Both the position numbers and the translations under genes were made by a program. From contig CBFHKY010000013.1 of assembly GCA_965656525.1 (NCBI GenBank), positions 37,103 through 101,102 of the forward strand: 64,000 nt of DNA, given 5' to 3'. The notes beneath the pieces are model-generated. The model ran no database searches and had not been told where the DNA came from. It was given only the letters and a program-made list of their open reading frames with translations. Positions 52,975 through 61,896 of this stretch are shown here, piece by piece (the first letter of the stretch is position 1; each line of letters starts with the position of its first letter). The DNA comes from Pseudomaricurvus sp965656525. GTDB taxonomy: Bacteria; Pseudomonadota; Gammaproteobacteria; Pseudomonadales; Cellvibrionaceae.

Positions 52975-53790
52975 ATGGCCAATCAAGAGCGCATTAATAA
53001 AGTTATTAGAGGAGCCAGTCGTTCGGCACCTCAGACAGCAAACGCTCGCGGCCGTTGGTTTTTATTCAGCGTAAAATGGCTTATTGCTTTATCGCTACTG
53101 GGTGCAATGCTGTATCTCAGTAGCCTTTGGATGGCGCAACAGTTAGAGCGGCCTGTGCAAAGTGTGAAAATTAATGGCGAATTTTTGCGCTTGTCCAAAG
53201 AAACGGTGGCAGAAAAAATTTATCATGCAATGGAGTCAAGCTTTATCAAGTTGGATTTGCATCGTATTCAGAACGAACTGGAAGAAGAAGCTTGGATTGA
53301 CCGTGCTTTAGTCGCGCGCCAATGGCCCGATCAGCTGGAAGTGATGATTGTTGAGCAAAAGCCAATTGCACGATGGGGTGTTAATGATGCTCTTAATCAG
53401 CGCGGCGAAATTATCGGCTTAAAAAAAGAAGCGGGTGTCTCAAGTTTGCTGGCTGATTTGCCTTTATTAAAAGGCGAGCCAGGTATGGAGCAAACAATGA
53501 TGGAGCGTTATCACACTGTCGCTCAGCTTCTGAAAGAAAAAAATTTACAGCTGTTTGAATTGTATTGTGATTCTACCGGTAGCTGGCGTATGACTATCAG
53601 TGATGATGTAAATGTAAATGTAGGACGGGACCATATGCTGGAAAAGATTGATCGTATGTTGACCATTTTCGACGATCACCTAAAACCGCGTTGGGCTGAA
53701 TTAAAAAGTATAGATTTACGATATTTTAACGGGGTCGCTGTTGCCTGGCATCAGCCAAAAGCTGGCAGCGAAACAACACCTAAGGTGTGA
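52975..53790 (+). CDS. ftsQ: cell division protein FtsQ
   Basis: FtsQ is a bitopic divisome protein that anchors FtsL and FtsB. The product has 271 residues: a basic cytoplasmic tail, one helix (about 32-54), then a POTRA domain (VQSVKINGEFLRLSKETVAEKI) and the FtsQ beta domain (EEAWIDRALVARQWPDQLEV, WELKSIDLRY-like AELKSIDLRY). It is six bases after ddlB. Confidence 0.95.
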   Translation: MANQERINKVIRGASRSAPQTANARGRWFLFSVKWLIALSLLGAMLYLSSLWMAQQLERPVQSVKINGEFLRLSKETVAEKIYHAMESSFIKLDLHRIQNELEEEAWIDRALVARQWPDQLEVMIVEQKPIARWGVNDALNQRGEIIGLKKEAGVSSLLADLPLLKGEPGMEQTMMERYHTVAQLLKEKNLQLFELYCDSTGSWRMTISDDVNVNVGRDHMLEKIDRMLTIFDDHLKPRWAELKSIDLRYFNGVAVAWHQPKAGSETTPKV

Positions 53791-53846
53791 AGAATGAAAC
53801 CACTCAATAAATACCCAGCCCACGTGCTCGGAAGCGAGGTTGCTTA

Positions 53847-55091
53847 ATGGCGCAGGCAAACGAACATCGTATGGTTGTGGGGTTGGATATAGGAACGTCG
53901 AAAGTTGTTGCTATCGTCGGTGAAATATCCGCAGGAGGCGAGCTTGAGATTGTCGGTATCGGCTCACATCGCTCTACAGGCCTAAAAAAAGGCGTTGTGG
54001 TTAACATCGAGTCGACAGTGCAATCGATTCAGCGCGCGATAGAAGAAGCGGAATTAATGGCGGGCTGCCAAATACATTCTGTTTATGCGGGTATTGCTGG
54101 TAGCCACATTCGCAGTTTGAATTCGCACGGTATTGTGGCGATAAAAGATCGTGAAGTCTTCAGCCAGGATCTCGAACGAGTGATTGATGCTGCTCAAGCG
54201 GTTGCCATACCTGCAGATCAAAAGATTTTGCACATATTGCCACAAGAGTTTGTGATCGATGAGCAAGAAGGTGTGAAAGAGCCTTTGGGGATGTCTGGCG
54301 TCCGGCTTGAGGCCAAAGTGCACTTAGTCACTTGCGCGGTTAATGCTGCTCAAAATATTGAAAAGTGTATTCGTCGTTGTGGCCTAGAAGTGGAAGATGT
54401 GATTTTAGAGCAGTTAGCTTCAAGTTACTCCGTTCTCACAGAAGATGAGAAAGAGCTCGGCGTTTGTATCGTCGATATCGGAGGCGGTACAACGGATATT
54501 GCGATTTTTACAGAAGGTGCAATTCGACATACCGGTGTCATCCCTATTGCGGGAGATCAAGTGACCAATGATATTGCTATGGCGTTACGCACGCCAACCC
54601 CGCATGCGGAAGAAATCAAAATTAAGTACGCGTGTGCTCTGGCTAAATTGGCTGGTCCGGATGAAACCATTAAAGTGCCAAGCGTTGGCGATAGAGAGCC
54701 AAGAGATTTATCGCGCCAGGCTTTGGCGGAAGTTGTAGAACCGCGTTATGACGAGTTGTTTACTTTGGTTCAAGCAGAGCTGCGCCGCAGCGGCTTTGAG
54801 GATCTTATCGCCGCCGGCATCGTGCTGACGGGCGGTACTTCAAAAATGGAAGGCGTTATCGAGCTGGCGGAAGAAATTTTCCATATGCCCGTTCGTCTAG
54901 GAACACCACAAAATGTCAGGGGCTTAGGGGATATCGTTAACAATCCTATCTACGCTACAGGCGTTGGTTTGTTGCAGTACGCGCGTCAGCAAATTATGGC
55001 GGGTAATATTGGTACACCGGTGGTAGCAAAAACGGAAAGTAACGAAAGTTTTTTCCGCAAAATGAAAACGTGGTTTCAAGGCAGTTTTTAA
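53847..55091 (+). CDS. ftsA: cell division protein FtsA
   Basis: FtsA is the actin-like ATPase that ties FtsZ to the membrane. The product has 414 residues. VVGLDIGTSKVVAIVGE (phosphate 1), IVDIGGGTTDIAIF (phosphate 2) and GIVLTGGTSKMEGV (adenosine) are intact. The 1C domain follows the first block. The C-terminal amphipathic helix reads SFFRKMKTWFQGSF, the membrane-targeting sequence. GCGAGGTTGCTTA precedes the ATG. Confidence 0.97.
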   Translation: MAQANEHRMVVGLDIGTSKVVAIVGEISAGGELEIVGIGSHRSTGLKKGVVVNIESTVQSIQRAIEEAELMAGCQIHSVYAGIAGSHIRSLNSHGIVAIKDREVFSQDLERVIDAAQAVAIPADQKILHILPQEFVIDEQEGVKEPLGMSGVRLEAKVHLVTCAVNAAQNIEKCIRRCGLEVEDVILEQLASSYSVLTEDEKELGVCIVDIGGGTTDIAIFTEGAIRHTGVIPIAGDQVTNDIAMALRTPTPHAEEIKIKYACALAKLAGPDETIKVPSVGDREPRDLSRQALAEVVEPRYDELFTLVQAELRRSGFEDLIAAGIVLTGGTSKMEGVIELAEEIFHMPVRLGTPQNVRGLGDIVNNPIYATGVGLLQYARQQIMAGNIGTPVVAKTESNESFFRKMKTWFQGSF

Positions 55092-55147
55092 TTTTATCTG
55101 AAAGCAACGTCATTAAATATTCTGGTGAATGACAAGAGGGGAACACA

Positions 55148-56308
55148 ATGTTTGAACTAGTAGATAGCATTCCACAAAATGCAGTGATTAAAGTTGTTGG
55201 TGTCGGTGGTGGTGGTGGCAACGCCGTTAAGCACATGATCCTGAACAACATTGAAGGTGTGGAGTTTGTGTGTGCAAATACAGATGCACAAGCGCTCAAA
55301 GATATCGATGCCAGAACTGTCTTGCAGTTAGGTAACGGCGTAACAAAAGGACTGGGTGCTGGTGCTAACCCAGAAATTGGTCGCCAAGCGGCTATGGAAG
55401 ACCGTGATCGCATTGCTGAAGTACTTTCTGGTGCTGATATGGTTTTCATTACCGCCGGTATGGGTGGTGGTACCGGTACGGGTGGTGCACCAGTGGTGGC
55501 GGAAGTTGCCAGAGAGATGGGCATCTTAACCGTTGCGGTGGTTACCAAGCCTTTCCCATTCGAAGGTAAAAAGCGTCTGGCCATTGCTGATCAAGGTATT
55601 CGCGAGCTTCAAGAGCGAGTGGATTCTTTAATTACCGTACCTAATGAAAAGTTACTTTCTGTACTGGGCAAGTCCACCAGTCTTCTGGATGCTTTTAAGG
55701 CGGCAAACGATGTGTTGTTGGGCGCTGTTCAAGGTATTGCGGATCTGATTATGCGCCCTGGTATGATCAACGTTGACTTTGCAGATGTTCGCACAGTGAT
55801 GTCAGAAATGGGCATGGCAATGATGGGAACTGGTTGCGCGCGTGGAGAAAACCGCGCACGCGAAGCTGCCGAGGCTGCTATTCGTAGTCCACTACTGGAG
55901 GATATTAACCTCGAAGGCGCTCGCGGTATTTTGGTGAACATTACTGCAGGCCTAGATTTGTCTCTGGGTGAATTTTCTGAGGTGGGTGACACCGTCGAGG
56001 AATTCGCATCTGCAGATGCTACTGTGGTAGTGGGTACGGTAATCGACCCAGAAATGAGCGATGAACTGCGTGTGACAGTTGTTGCAACAGGCCTTGGCGC
56101 GGCGATTGAAATGGCAAAGCCGGAAACTAAGGTTGTGGTCGATAATACTCGCCGTACAACAGGACAGCCAGACTATGCGGCCTTGGACAAGCCAACCGTA
56201 CTGCGCAATAAGCCTTCGGCCCAAGGCGCTACAGCGAGAAAGCCTGTCGAAGAGGCGGATATGGAATACTTAGATATCCCAGCCTTCTTGAGACGTCAGG
56301 CGGATTAA
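55148..56308 (+). CDS. ftsZ: cell division protein FtsZ
   Basis: FtsZ is the tubulin-like GTPase that forms the Z-ring. The product has 386 residues. Tubulin signature GMGGGTGTGGAPVVAE (about residues 106-121), the N-terminal GVGGGGGNAVKHM and the T7-like NVDFADVRTVM are present. A linker of about 60 residues leads to the C-terminal peptide EYLDIPAFLRRQAD, which binds FtsA and ZipA. AAGAGGGGAACACA precedes the ATG. A strong hairpin follows. Confidence 0.98.
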   Translation: MFELVDSIPQNAVIKVVGVGGGGGNAVKHMILNNIEGVEFVCANTDAQALKDIDARTVLQLGNGVTKGLGAGANPEIGRQAAMEDRDRIAEVLSGADMVFITAGMGGGTGTGGAPVVAEVAREMGILTVAVVTKPFPFEGKKRLAIADQGIRELQERVDSLITVPNEKLLSVLGKSTSLLDAFKAANDVLLGAVQGIADLIMRPGMINVDFADVRTVMSEMGMAMMGTGCARGENRAREAAEAAIRSPLLEDINLEGARGILVNITAGLDLSLGEFSEVGDTVEEFASADATVVVGTVIDPEMSDELRVTVVATGLGAAIEMAKPETKVVVDNTRRTTGQPDYAALDKPTVLRNKPSAQGATARKPVEEADMEYLDIPAFLRRQAD

Positions 56309-56318
56309 CGTCAATGAG

Positions 56319-56358
56319 CATCAAGGCTGGCCCCCTCTCCAGCCTTGATGTTTTCTCT
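56319..56358 (+). terminator. rho-independent terminator after ftsZ
   Basis: The 12-bp stem CATCAAGGCTGG (56319-56330) with CCAGCCTTGATG (56339-56350) closes a C-rich 8-base loop and is followed by TTTTCTCTTG. It ends the dcw transcript ahead of lpxC. Confidence 0.88.
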
Positions 56359-56654
56359 TGTTTTGCCGATGTTTTGGCATAACTCGAGGAAAAGCATTAA
56401 AAATAGTGGGGTATAACTTTAGAGCATGAAGATTAAGTATTGTTGATCCGGTCTCGATTAATGAAATCGACCTTGGATACAGGGAAAGGCGCTAACATTT
56501 GCCTTGATCTGTGGGTAAGAAGAATTATGAACTGGTGATGAGTATTACGGTCTATTTTCCCGTGAATATAGATTAAATACCTATCATCTCAATAAGAATG
56601 CCAAGAAAACCAAGCATTACAAGTATCGATGTCGATGAAACTGGCATCTAATCC
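56359..56654. other. gene-free stretch between ftsZ and lpxC
   Basis: This is AT-rich spacer without a convincing reading frame or RNA gene. Nothing identifiable was seen apart from the promoter candidate that follows it. Confidence 0.6.
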
Positions 56655-56684
56655 TTGGTTTATGAGTACTAACTTTGGTAGTAT
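56655..56684 (+). promoter_or_regulatory. candidate lpxC promoter
   Basis: TTGGTT (56655-56660), 18 bases, TAGTAT (56679-56684), about 40 bases upstream of the lpxC ATG. The match is moderate. Confidence 0.35.
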
Positions 56685-56723
56685 TCGCCGATTAACAGCT
56701 TCACATTGGTTAGCCAAAATACG

Positions 56724-57635
56724 ATGATCAAACAGCGTACCCTCAAGAATGCCATTCGAGCCACTGGTGTCGGCCTCCATACCGGAGATAAGGTCTACCT
56801 GACATTATTGCCTGCCCCTGTTGATACAGGAATCATCTTCCGTCGTGTTGACTTGGACCCTGTGGTTGAAATCAAGGCTAAGGCTGAAAATGTGGGTGAT
56901 ACCACATTATCAACAACGCTGGTTAAAGGTGACGTTAAAGTTTCTACCGTTGAACACTTGCTGTCAGCGATGGCTGGTATGGGTATTGATAACGCTATTG
57001 TTGAAGTCAGTGCGCCAGAAGTGCCGATTATGGACGGCAGTGCCGGGCCATTTGTCTTTTTAATTCAGTCGGCGGGTATCGTTGAACAGCCTGCCGCGAA
57101 GAAATTTATTCGCATTAAGCGCCCTGTGCTGGTGGAAGATGGTGATAAGCAAGCCTGTTTCTTGCCGTTTGATGGATTTAAAGTGTCTTTCTCTATCGAG
57201 TTCGACCACCCCGTTTTCAAAAACCGAACCCTCGCGGCATCGGTCGACTTTTCTAGTACCTCTTTTGTGAAAGAAGTCAGCCGGGCACGCACGTTTGGTT
57301 TTATGCATGAAATCGAATATCTGCGATCCAAAGGTCTAGCAAAAGGCGGCAGTGTTGATAACGCCATCGTTGTAGATGAATATCGCATTCTTAACGAAGA
57401 TGGTCTGCGCTATGAGGATGAGTTTGTTAAACACAAAATTCTCGACGCTATTGGTGACCTCTATCTGTTAGGTAATAGCTTGATTGGAGAGTTTAAAGCT
57501 CATAAATCAGGTCACGCGTTAAATAATAAGTCTTTGCGTCAGCTTATCGCTCAAGAAGATGCTTGGGAGGTCGTTACCTTTGAAGATGAAGCGGCGGCTC
57601 CAATCTCTTACATCAAGCCTGTAATAGCGCTGTAA
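56724..57635 (+). CDS. lpxC: UDP-3-O-acyl-N-acetylglucosamine deacetylase
   Basis: LpxC is the zinc deacetylase that commits UDP-acyl-GlcNAc to lipid A synthesis. The product has 303 residues starting MIKQRTLKNAI, as in E. coli. VSTVEHLLSAMAG (zinc-binding histidine), PIMDGSAGPF, FVKHKILDAIGDLYLLG (catalytic and zinc ligands H and D) and FKAHKSGHALNN are intact. The upstream GTG at 56706 is not conserved. In E. coli LpxC is degraded by FtsH through a C-terminal tail ending in LA. Here the tail ends VIAL. Confidence 0.97.
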   Translation: MIKQRTLKNAIRATGVGLHTGDKVYLTLLPAPVDTGIIFRRVDLDPVVEIKAKAENVGDTTLSTTLVKGDVKVSTVEHLLSAMAGMGIDNAIVEVSAPEVPIMDGSAGPFVFLIQSAGIVEQPAAKKFIRIKRPVLVEDGDKQACFLPFDGFKVSFSIEFDHPVFKNRTLAASVDFSSTSFVKEVSRARTFGFMHEIEYLRSKGLAKGGSVDNAIVVDEYRILNEDGLRYEDEFVKHKILDAIGDLYLLGNSLIGEFKAHKSGHALNNKSLRQLIAQEDAWEVVTFEDEAAAPISYIKPVIAL

Positions 57636-58000
57636 CGTTATAAATACTTATGGTCTGCTAAAAAGCTACTGATCTTTATTACCTTAATGCCGCTAACAAA
57701 TGATGCAATCGGTAAAAGCCTCACTTCTACCTGCATTGCGACATGAGTTTTGATTGGTAATGCCTTGATTTCTATGCCATATTGATAGTTAATATGGCGC
57801 GTTAAGCACTTTTTCGAATTTCACAGTTATAAGACTATGGTCACAGAGCTGTGGTCACAAAGTGATTGTTGGTTTTTTGTCACATTGATCTGATTGCTCA
57901 ATGTTGGGAAAACTCACAAGCAGTGACAGTACGATAGATTGACCATGACTGGATCAGATTAAGTTAACATCAGATAAAGAGTAAGTTGAGTTCTTTGCCT
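57636..58000. other. gene-free stretch between lpxC and the M23 peptidase gene, with repeats
   Basis: The inverted repeat GCCATATT/AATATGGC (57776-57783 with 57791-57798, 7-base loop) is not followed by a T run. TGGTCACA occurs twice in direct orientation with a 14-base period (57838-57845 and 57852-57859), with the dyad CACAG-AG-CTGTG between. No gene is visible. Confidence 0.6.
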
Positions 58001-58933
58001 ATGAAGGTAATTGTTGTCAGTAAACATCACGGCCGTACCCGCAGCTTTAATGTTAGCGGATGGACGAAAGCTGTCCTGTCTGTTTGTTTATTGGGCTTAC
58101 CAATGGGGTTAGGTGCTTGGTTGGGGCAAGAAGTCGCTTCTGGCGATGAACCCGAGCTGTTTGTCGAAGCTTCTGCTGAGGCTTGGAACGAAACCCTTCA
58201 ACACCAATCCGCTGAGTTAGCGGAGACTAAACGTCACGCGGAAGAGCAACTGTCAGCGCTGACACTCAGGATGGCTGAATTACAGGCGCGGCTTATGCGC
58301 TTAGATGCACTGGGTGAACGATTAACATCTATTGCCAAGCTGGACCGCGGCGAATTTGATTTTGAGCAAGCACCGGCGGTCGGTGGCCCAGAAACTGATG
58401 TACTGGGCGAGGCTTATCAGGCCCCAGACTTTTTGCAGGCTATCACAGAGCTGACGGATCAAATCGCGGATCGCGAACAACAGTTAGAAACTCTCGAAGC
58501 GTTATTGGCCAACCGAAAAATTCAAAGAGATGTGTTCATTGCTGGGCGTCCGGTGGTAAAAGGTTGGATGTCTTCACGTTATGGTCGTCGTACCGACCCT
58601 TTCAAGGGGCATGTGGCTTGGCATAACGGAGTCGATTTTGCCGGCAAGCTGGGTTCAGATATCGTGTCAGTGGCGGCCGGAGTTATCACTTGGTCGGGCG
58701 AGCGAAGCGGCTATGGCCAGTTGGTAGAAGTCAATCACGGCAACGGTTACAGCACTCGTTACGCCCATAACCTGAATAATCTAGTGAAAGTGGGTGATGT
58801 GATTAAAAAAGGGCAAGTCATTGCTCTGATGGGCTCAAGCGGTCGTTCAACTGGGCCTCATGTTCATTTCGAGGTGTACAAGAATGGCCGGGCGGTCGAC
58901 CCCGCGTCTTATATTCACAGAACCATTCGTTAA
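58001..58933 (+). CDS. M23-family periplasmic metallopeptidase
   Basis: This putative peptidoglycan endopeptidase or LytM factor has about 310 residues. A basic start is followed by one hydrophobic segment (about 25-46: anchor or signal), a coiled coil (about 65-105 and 150-180), and an M23 domain (about 195-305). Zinc ligands are in HNGVDF (H-x3-D) and HVHFE (H-x-H), with the further histidine in YAHN, so it should be active. A TTG at 57986 is in frame, but the ATG at 58001 gives the usual N-terminus MKVIVVSKHHG. It lies where enterobacteria have secM, between lpxC and secA, as in pseudomonads. Confidence 0.9.
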   Translation: MKVIVVSKHHGRTRSFNVSGWTKAVLSVCLLGLPMGLGAWLGQEVASGDEPELFVEASAEAWNETLQHQSAELAETKRHAEEQLSALTLRMAELQARLMRLDALGERLTSIAKLDRGEFDFEQAPAVGGPETDVLGEAYQAPDFLQAITELTDQIADREQQLETLEALLANRKIQRDVFIAGRPVVKGWMSSRYGRRTDPFKGHVAWHNGVDFAGKLGSDIVSVAAGVITWSGERSGYGQLVEVNHGNGYSTRYAHNLNNLVKVGDVIKKGQVIALMGSSGRSTGPHVHFEVYKNGRAVDPASYIHRTIR

Positions 58934-59153
58934 CCCTATCTTTTGCTTGCTTCCGCAAGCTGCTTTCGGTTTACTTGTGCACTTTCTGTGCATAGGCCTT
59001 TGCGTCTGATAAGTAAAGCCGTCTTAACTCCCCATTATTGTTTGGACTCTTACAAAAGTGCTTGTCATTCAGCTGTTATTAAGCACATCGGGCACAGCAG
59101 TCAGCACAAAACAGTAATTACAGAAAGATGCATTCAAAAAATTGGTATTTCAC

Positions 59154-61874
59154 ATGATAGGCAAGTTGGTTAAATCTGTATTCGGCTCAAAAAATGATCG
59201 AGAGCTCAAGCGAATGAGCAAGTTGGTTAAGCGTGTAAATGCGTGTGAGCCAGATATGGAGTCGCTCTCAGATGACGAGTTAAAGCACAAGTCAGCTGAA
59301 TTTCATCAGCGTTTTGAAAAGGGTGAAACGTTAGATCAATTGTTGCCCGAAGCCTTTGCGGCTTGCCGTGAAGCCAGTCGGCGCACACTGGGAATGCGCC
59401 ATTTTGATGTGCAGCTGATCGGTGGTATTACCCTGCATGAGGGGCGCATTGCTGAAATGCGCACAGGTGAAGGGAAGACATTGATGTCGACCTTGGCCGC
59501 GTACTTAAACGCGATCACCAAAAGAGGCGTGCATATCGTCACCGTCAACGATTATCTTGCCGCGCGCGACGCTAAGTGGATGCAGCCATTGTATGAATCC
59601 TTAGGGTTAAGTGTCGGCGTGATTCGTTCGATGCAAGATCCACAGAGCAAAGCAGAAGCGTATCAGGCCGACATTACTTACGGCACCAATAATGAATTTG
59701 GGTTTGATTACCTGCGCGACAATATGGCTCTGCGCAAAGAAGATAAAATGCAGCGCCCTCTCAGTTTTGCCATCGTAGATGAAGTTGATTCTATCTTGAT
59801 CGATGAGGCGAGAACTCCATTAATCATCTCTGGTGCGGCTGAAGACAGTTCGCGCATGTACCAGCAGATGAACGTAATGATACCCAAGTTAGAGCAGCAG
59901 ACGGTCGATGGTGAAGAGATCATTCAGGCGGGTGATTATGTCGTCGATGAAAAAAGTCGCTCTATAGAACTGACCGAACAAGGGCACGAAAAAATTGAAG
60001 GAATGTTGTCGGCGGCAGGGCTATTGCCAGAAAATGACAGTTTATACGCTGCGACGAATTTGAACTTGTTGCACCATGTTCACGCCGCCTTAAAAGCACA
60101 CCACCTGTTTCAGCGCGATGTTGATTACATTGTGCAAGAAAACCAAGTTGTACTGATCGATGAACATACCGGTCGTACTATGCACGGCCGTCGACTTTCA
60201 GAAGGGCTACACCAAGCCATCGAAGCAAAGGAAGGCACGTCAATTCAAAACGAAAGTCAGACATTGGCTTCTACGACGTTTCAGAATTACTTCCGTATTT
60301 ATGACAAGCTTTCTGGTATGACCGGTACGGCCGATACCGAAGCGTACGAGTTTCATCAGATTTATGGTTTGGATGTGGTTGTTATTCCTACCAATAAGCC
60401 AGTGTCGCGTACTGATCTGAATGATCTTATTTTTCTATCGCAAGAAGAAAAGTTCGTTGCCATTACATCGGCCGTGAAAGAAGTCCAAGCCGGTGGTGCT
60501 CCAGTATTAGTCGGTACGGCATCCATTGAGGCGTCGGAAGAAATGTCCCGTCGTCTTAAAAAAGCCGGTATCGACCATCAGGTGTTAAACGCCAAGCAGC
60601 ATGAAAAAGAGGCTACGATCATTGCTCAGGCTGGCAGACCTGGTGCCGTGACAATTGCAACCAATATGGCCGGCCGTGGTACAGACATCGTACTGGGTGG
60701 CAGTTTGGATGCGGAGCTGGCGGAACTGGACAGTCCAACACAAGAACAAATCGCCGCATTGAAGGCTGAGTGGTCCAAGCGTCAGGCGCAGGTGCTGGAG
60801 GCCGGTGGCTTACACATTATTGGTACCGAACGCCATGAATCTCGTCGTATTGATAACCAGCTACGTGGTCGAGCAGGCCGGCAGGGTGATCCAGGCGTAT
60901 CGCGCTTTTATCTTTCGATGGAAGATAACTTAATGCGCATTTTTGCCTCCGACCGTGTGCGAGGGTTTATGCAAGCCTTAGGCATGGAAAAAGGCGAAGC
61001 CATTGAGCACCGAATGGTCACCAACGCTATTGAAAAAGCGCAAAGAAAAGTAGAAGGCAGAAACTTCGATATCCGTAAACAATTGCTGGAATTCGATGAT
61101 GTCTCTAACGATCAGCGTCAAGTCGTCTATCAGCAGCGTAACGAGCTGCTGGAATCGGACGACATTGCGGATACCATTACCGCAATTCGTCAGGATGTGG
61201 TGTCTGATTTAATCAATGATTTTATTCCGCCTCAAAGTCTAGAAGAGCAGTGGGATGTACCTGGGTTAGAGCAATACTTGCAAGCTGAATTTGGTTTGCC
61301 GTTGCCCATTGCTCAATGGTTAGAAGAAGATAAAAAACTGCACGAAGAGCCCTTAAGGGATAAGATACTTGGGCATCTGCAAACCGCTTACGATGAAAAG
61401 TGTCAGCACTTTGGTTCAATCATGCGTGAAGTTGAGCGCCAAGTGATGTTAAGTGTGTTGGATATGTTGTGGAAAGAGCATTTATCCAACATGGATCATT
61501 TGCGTCAAGGCATTGGTTTGAGAGCGTTTGCGCAAAAAAACCCCAAACAAGAATACAAGCGAGAATCCTTTGAGTTGTTTCAGCAAATGCTGTACAGCTT
61601 GAAGAGCGAAGTCATCCGTATGTTGGCGCGTGTTGAACCCGTCACGGAAGACGACATGGCACAAATGGAAGCGCGCCGTCGTGAAGCGATGGAGCAGCAA
61701 CGTCTGCAAATGCAGCACGACGAAATCAGTTCACTCAATGATGCTGAAAGTAGCGAAGCTACTGGGCAGCAGCCTCAGCCTTTTGTTCGTGACGGTGTTA
61801 AAGTCGGCCGTAATGATAACTGTCCATGTGGTTCAGGTAAAAAATATAAGCAATGTCACGGTCGTTTGGCCTGA
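59154..61874 (+). CDS. secA: protein translocase ATPase SecA
   Basis: SecA is the motor of Sec-dependent export. The product has 906 residues. Walker A is MRTGEGKTLM (about residues 103-112), the DEAD-like box VDEVDSILIDEARTPL, and NMAGRGTDIVLGG with LRGRAGRQGDPG form the second ATPase lobe. The C-terminal linker ends in the SEC-C zinc motif CPCGSGKKYKQCH, which binds SecB. The start at 59154 gives MIGKLVKSVFG. The frame's extra four codons upstream are not family-like. Confidence 0.98.
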   Translation: MIGKLVKSVFGSKNDRELKRMSKLVKRVNACEPDMESLSDDELKHKSAEFHQRFEKGETLDQLLPEAFAACREASRRTLGMRHFDVQLIGGITLHEGRIAEMRTGEGKTLMSTLAAYLNAITKRGVHIVTVNDYLAARDAKWMQPLYESLGLSVGVIRSMQDPQSKAEAYQADITYGTNNEFGFDYLRDNMALRKEDKMQRPLSFAIVDEVDSILIDEARTPLIISGAAEDSSRMYQQMNVMIPKLEQQTVDGEEIIQAGDYVVDEKSRSIELTEQGHEKIEGMLSAAGLLPENDSLYAATNLNLLHHVHAALKAHHLFQRDVDYIVQENQVVLIDEHTGRTMHGRRLSEGLHQAIEAKEGTSIQNESQTLASTTFQNYFRIYDKLSGMTGTADTEAYEFHQIYGLDVVVIPTNKPVSRTDLNDLIFLSQEEKFVAITSAVKEVQAGGAPVLVGTASIEASEEMSRRLKKAGIDHQVLNAKQHEKEATIIAQAGRPGAVTIATNMAGRGTDIVLGGSLDAELAELDSPTQEQIAALKAEWSKRQAQVLEAGGLHIIGTERHESRRIDNQLRGRAGRQGDPGVSRFYLSMEDNLMRIFASDRVRGFMQALGMEKGEAIEHRMVTNAIEKAQRKVEGRNFDIRKQLLEFDDVSNDQRQVVYQQRNELLESDDIADTITAIRQDVVSDLINDFIPPQSLEEQWDVPGLEQYLQAEFGLPLPIAQWLEEDKKLHEEPLRDKILGHLQTAYDEKCQHFGSIMREVERQVMLSVLDMLWKEHLSNMDHLRQGIGLRAFAQKNPKQEYKRESFELFQQMLYSLKSEVIRMLARVEPVTEDDMAQMEARRREAMEQQRLQMQHDEISSLNDAESSEATGQQPQPFVRDGVKVGRNDNCPCGSGKKYKQCHGRLA

Positions 61875-61896
61875 TGATCAGAAAAGGTAGTTCAGT

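Noticed and set aside
57838..57910. Crp-type site (TGTGA-N6-TCACA) near the TGGTCACA repeats
   Set aside because: The half-sites do not occur with the required spacing.
58943..59173. 76-codon frame between the M23 gene and secA, considered as a secM-like leader
   Set aside because: It has no signal peptide followed by an arrest motif, it overlaps the secA start and it looks random.
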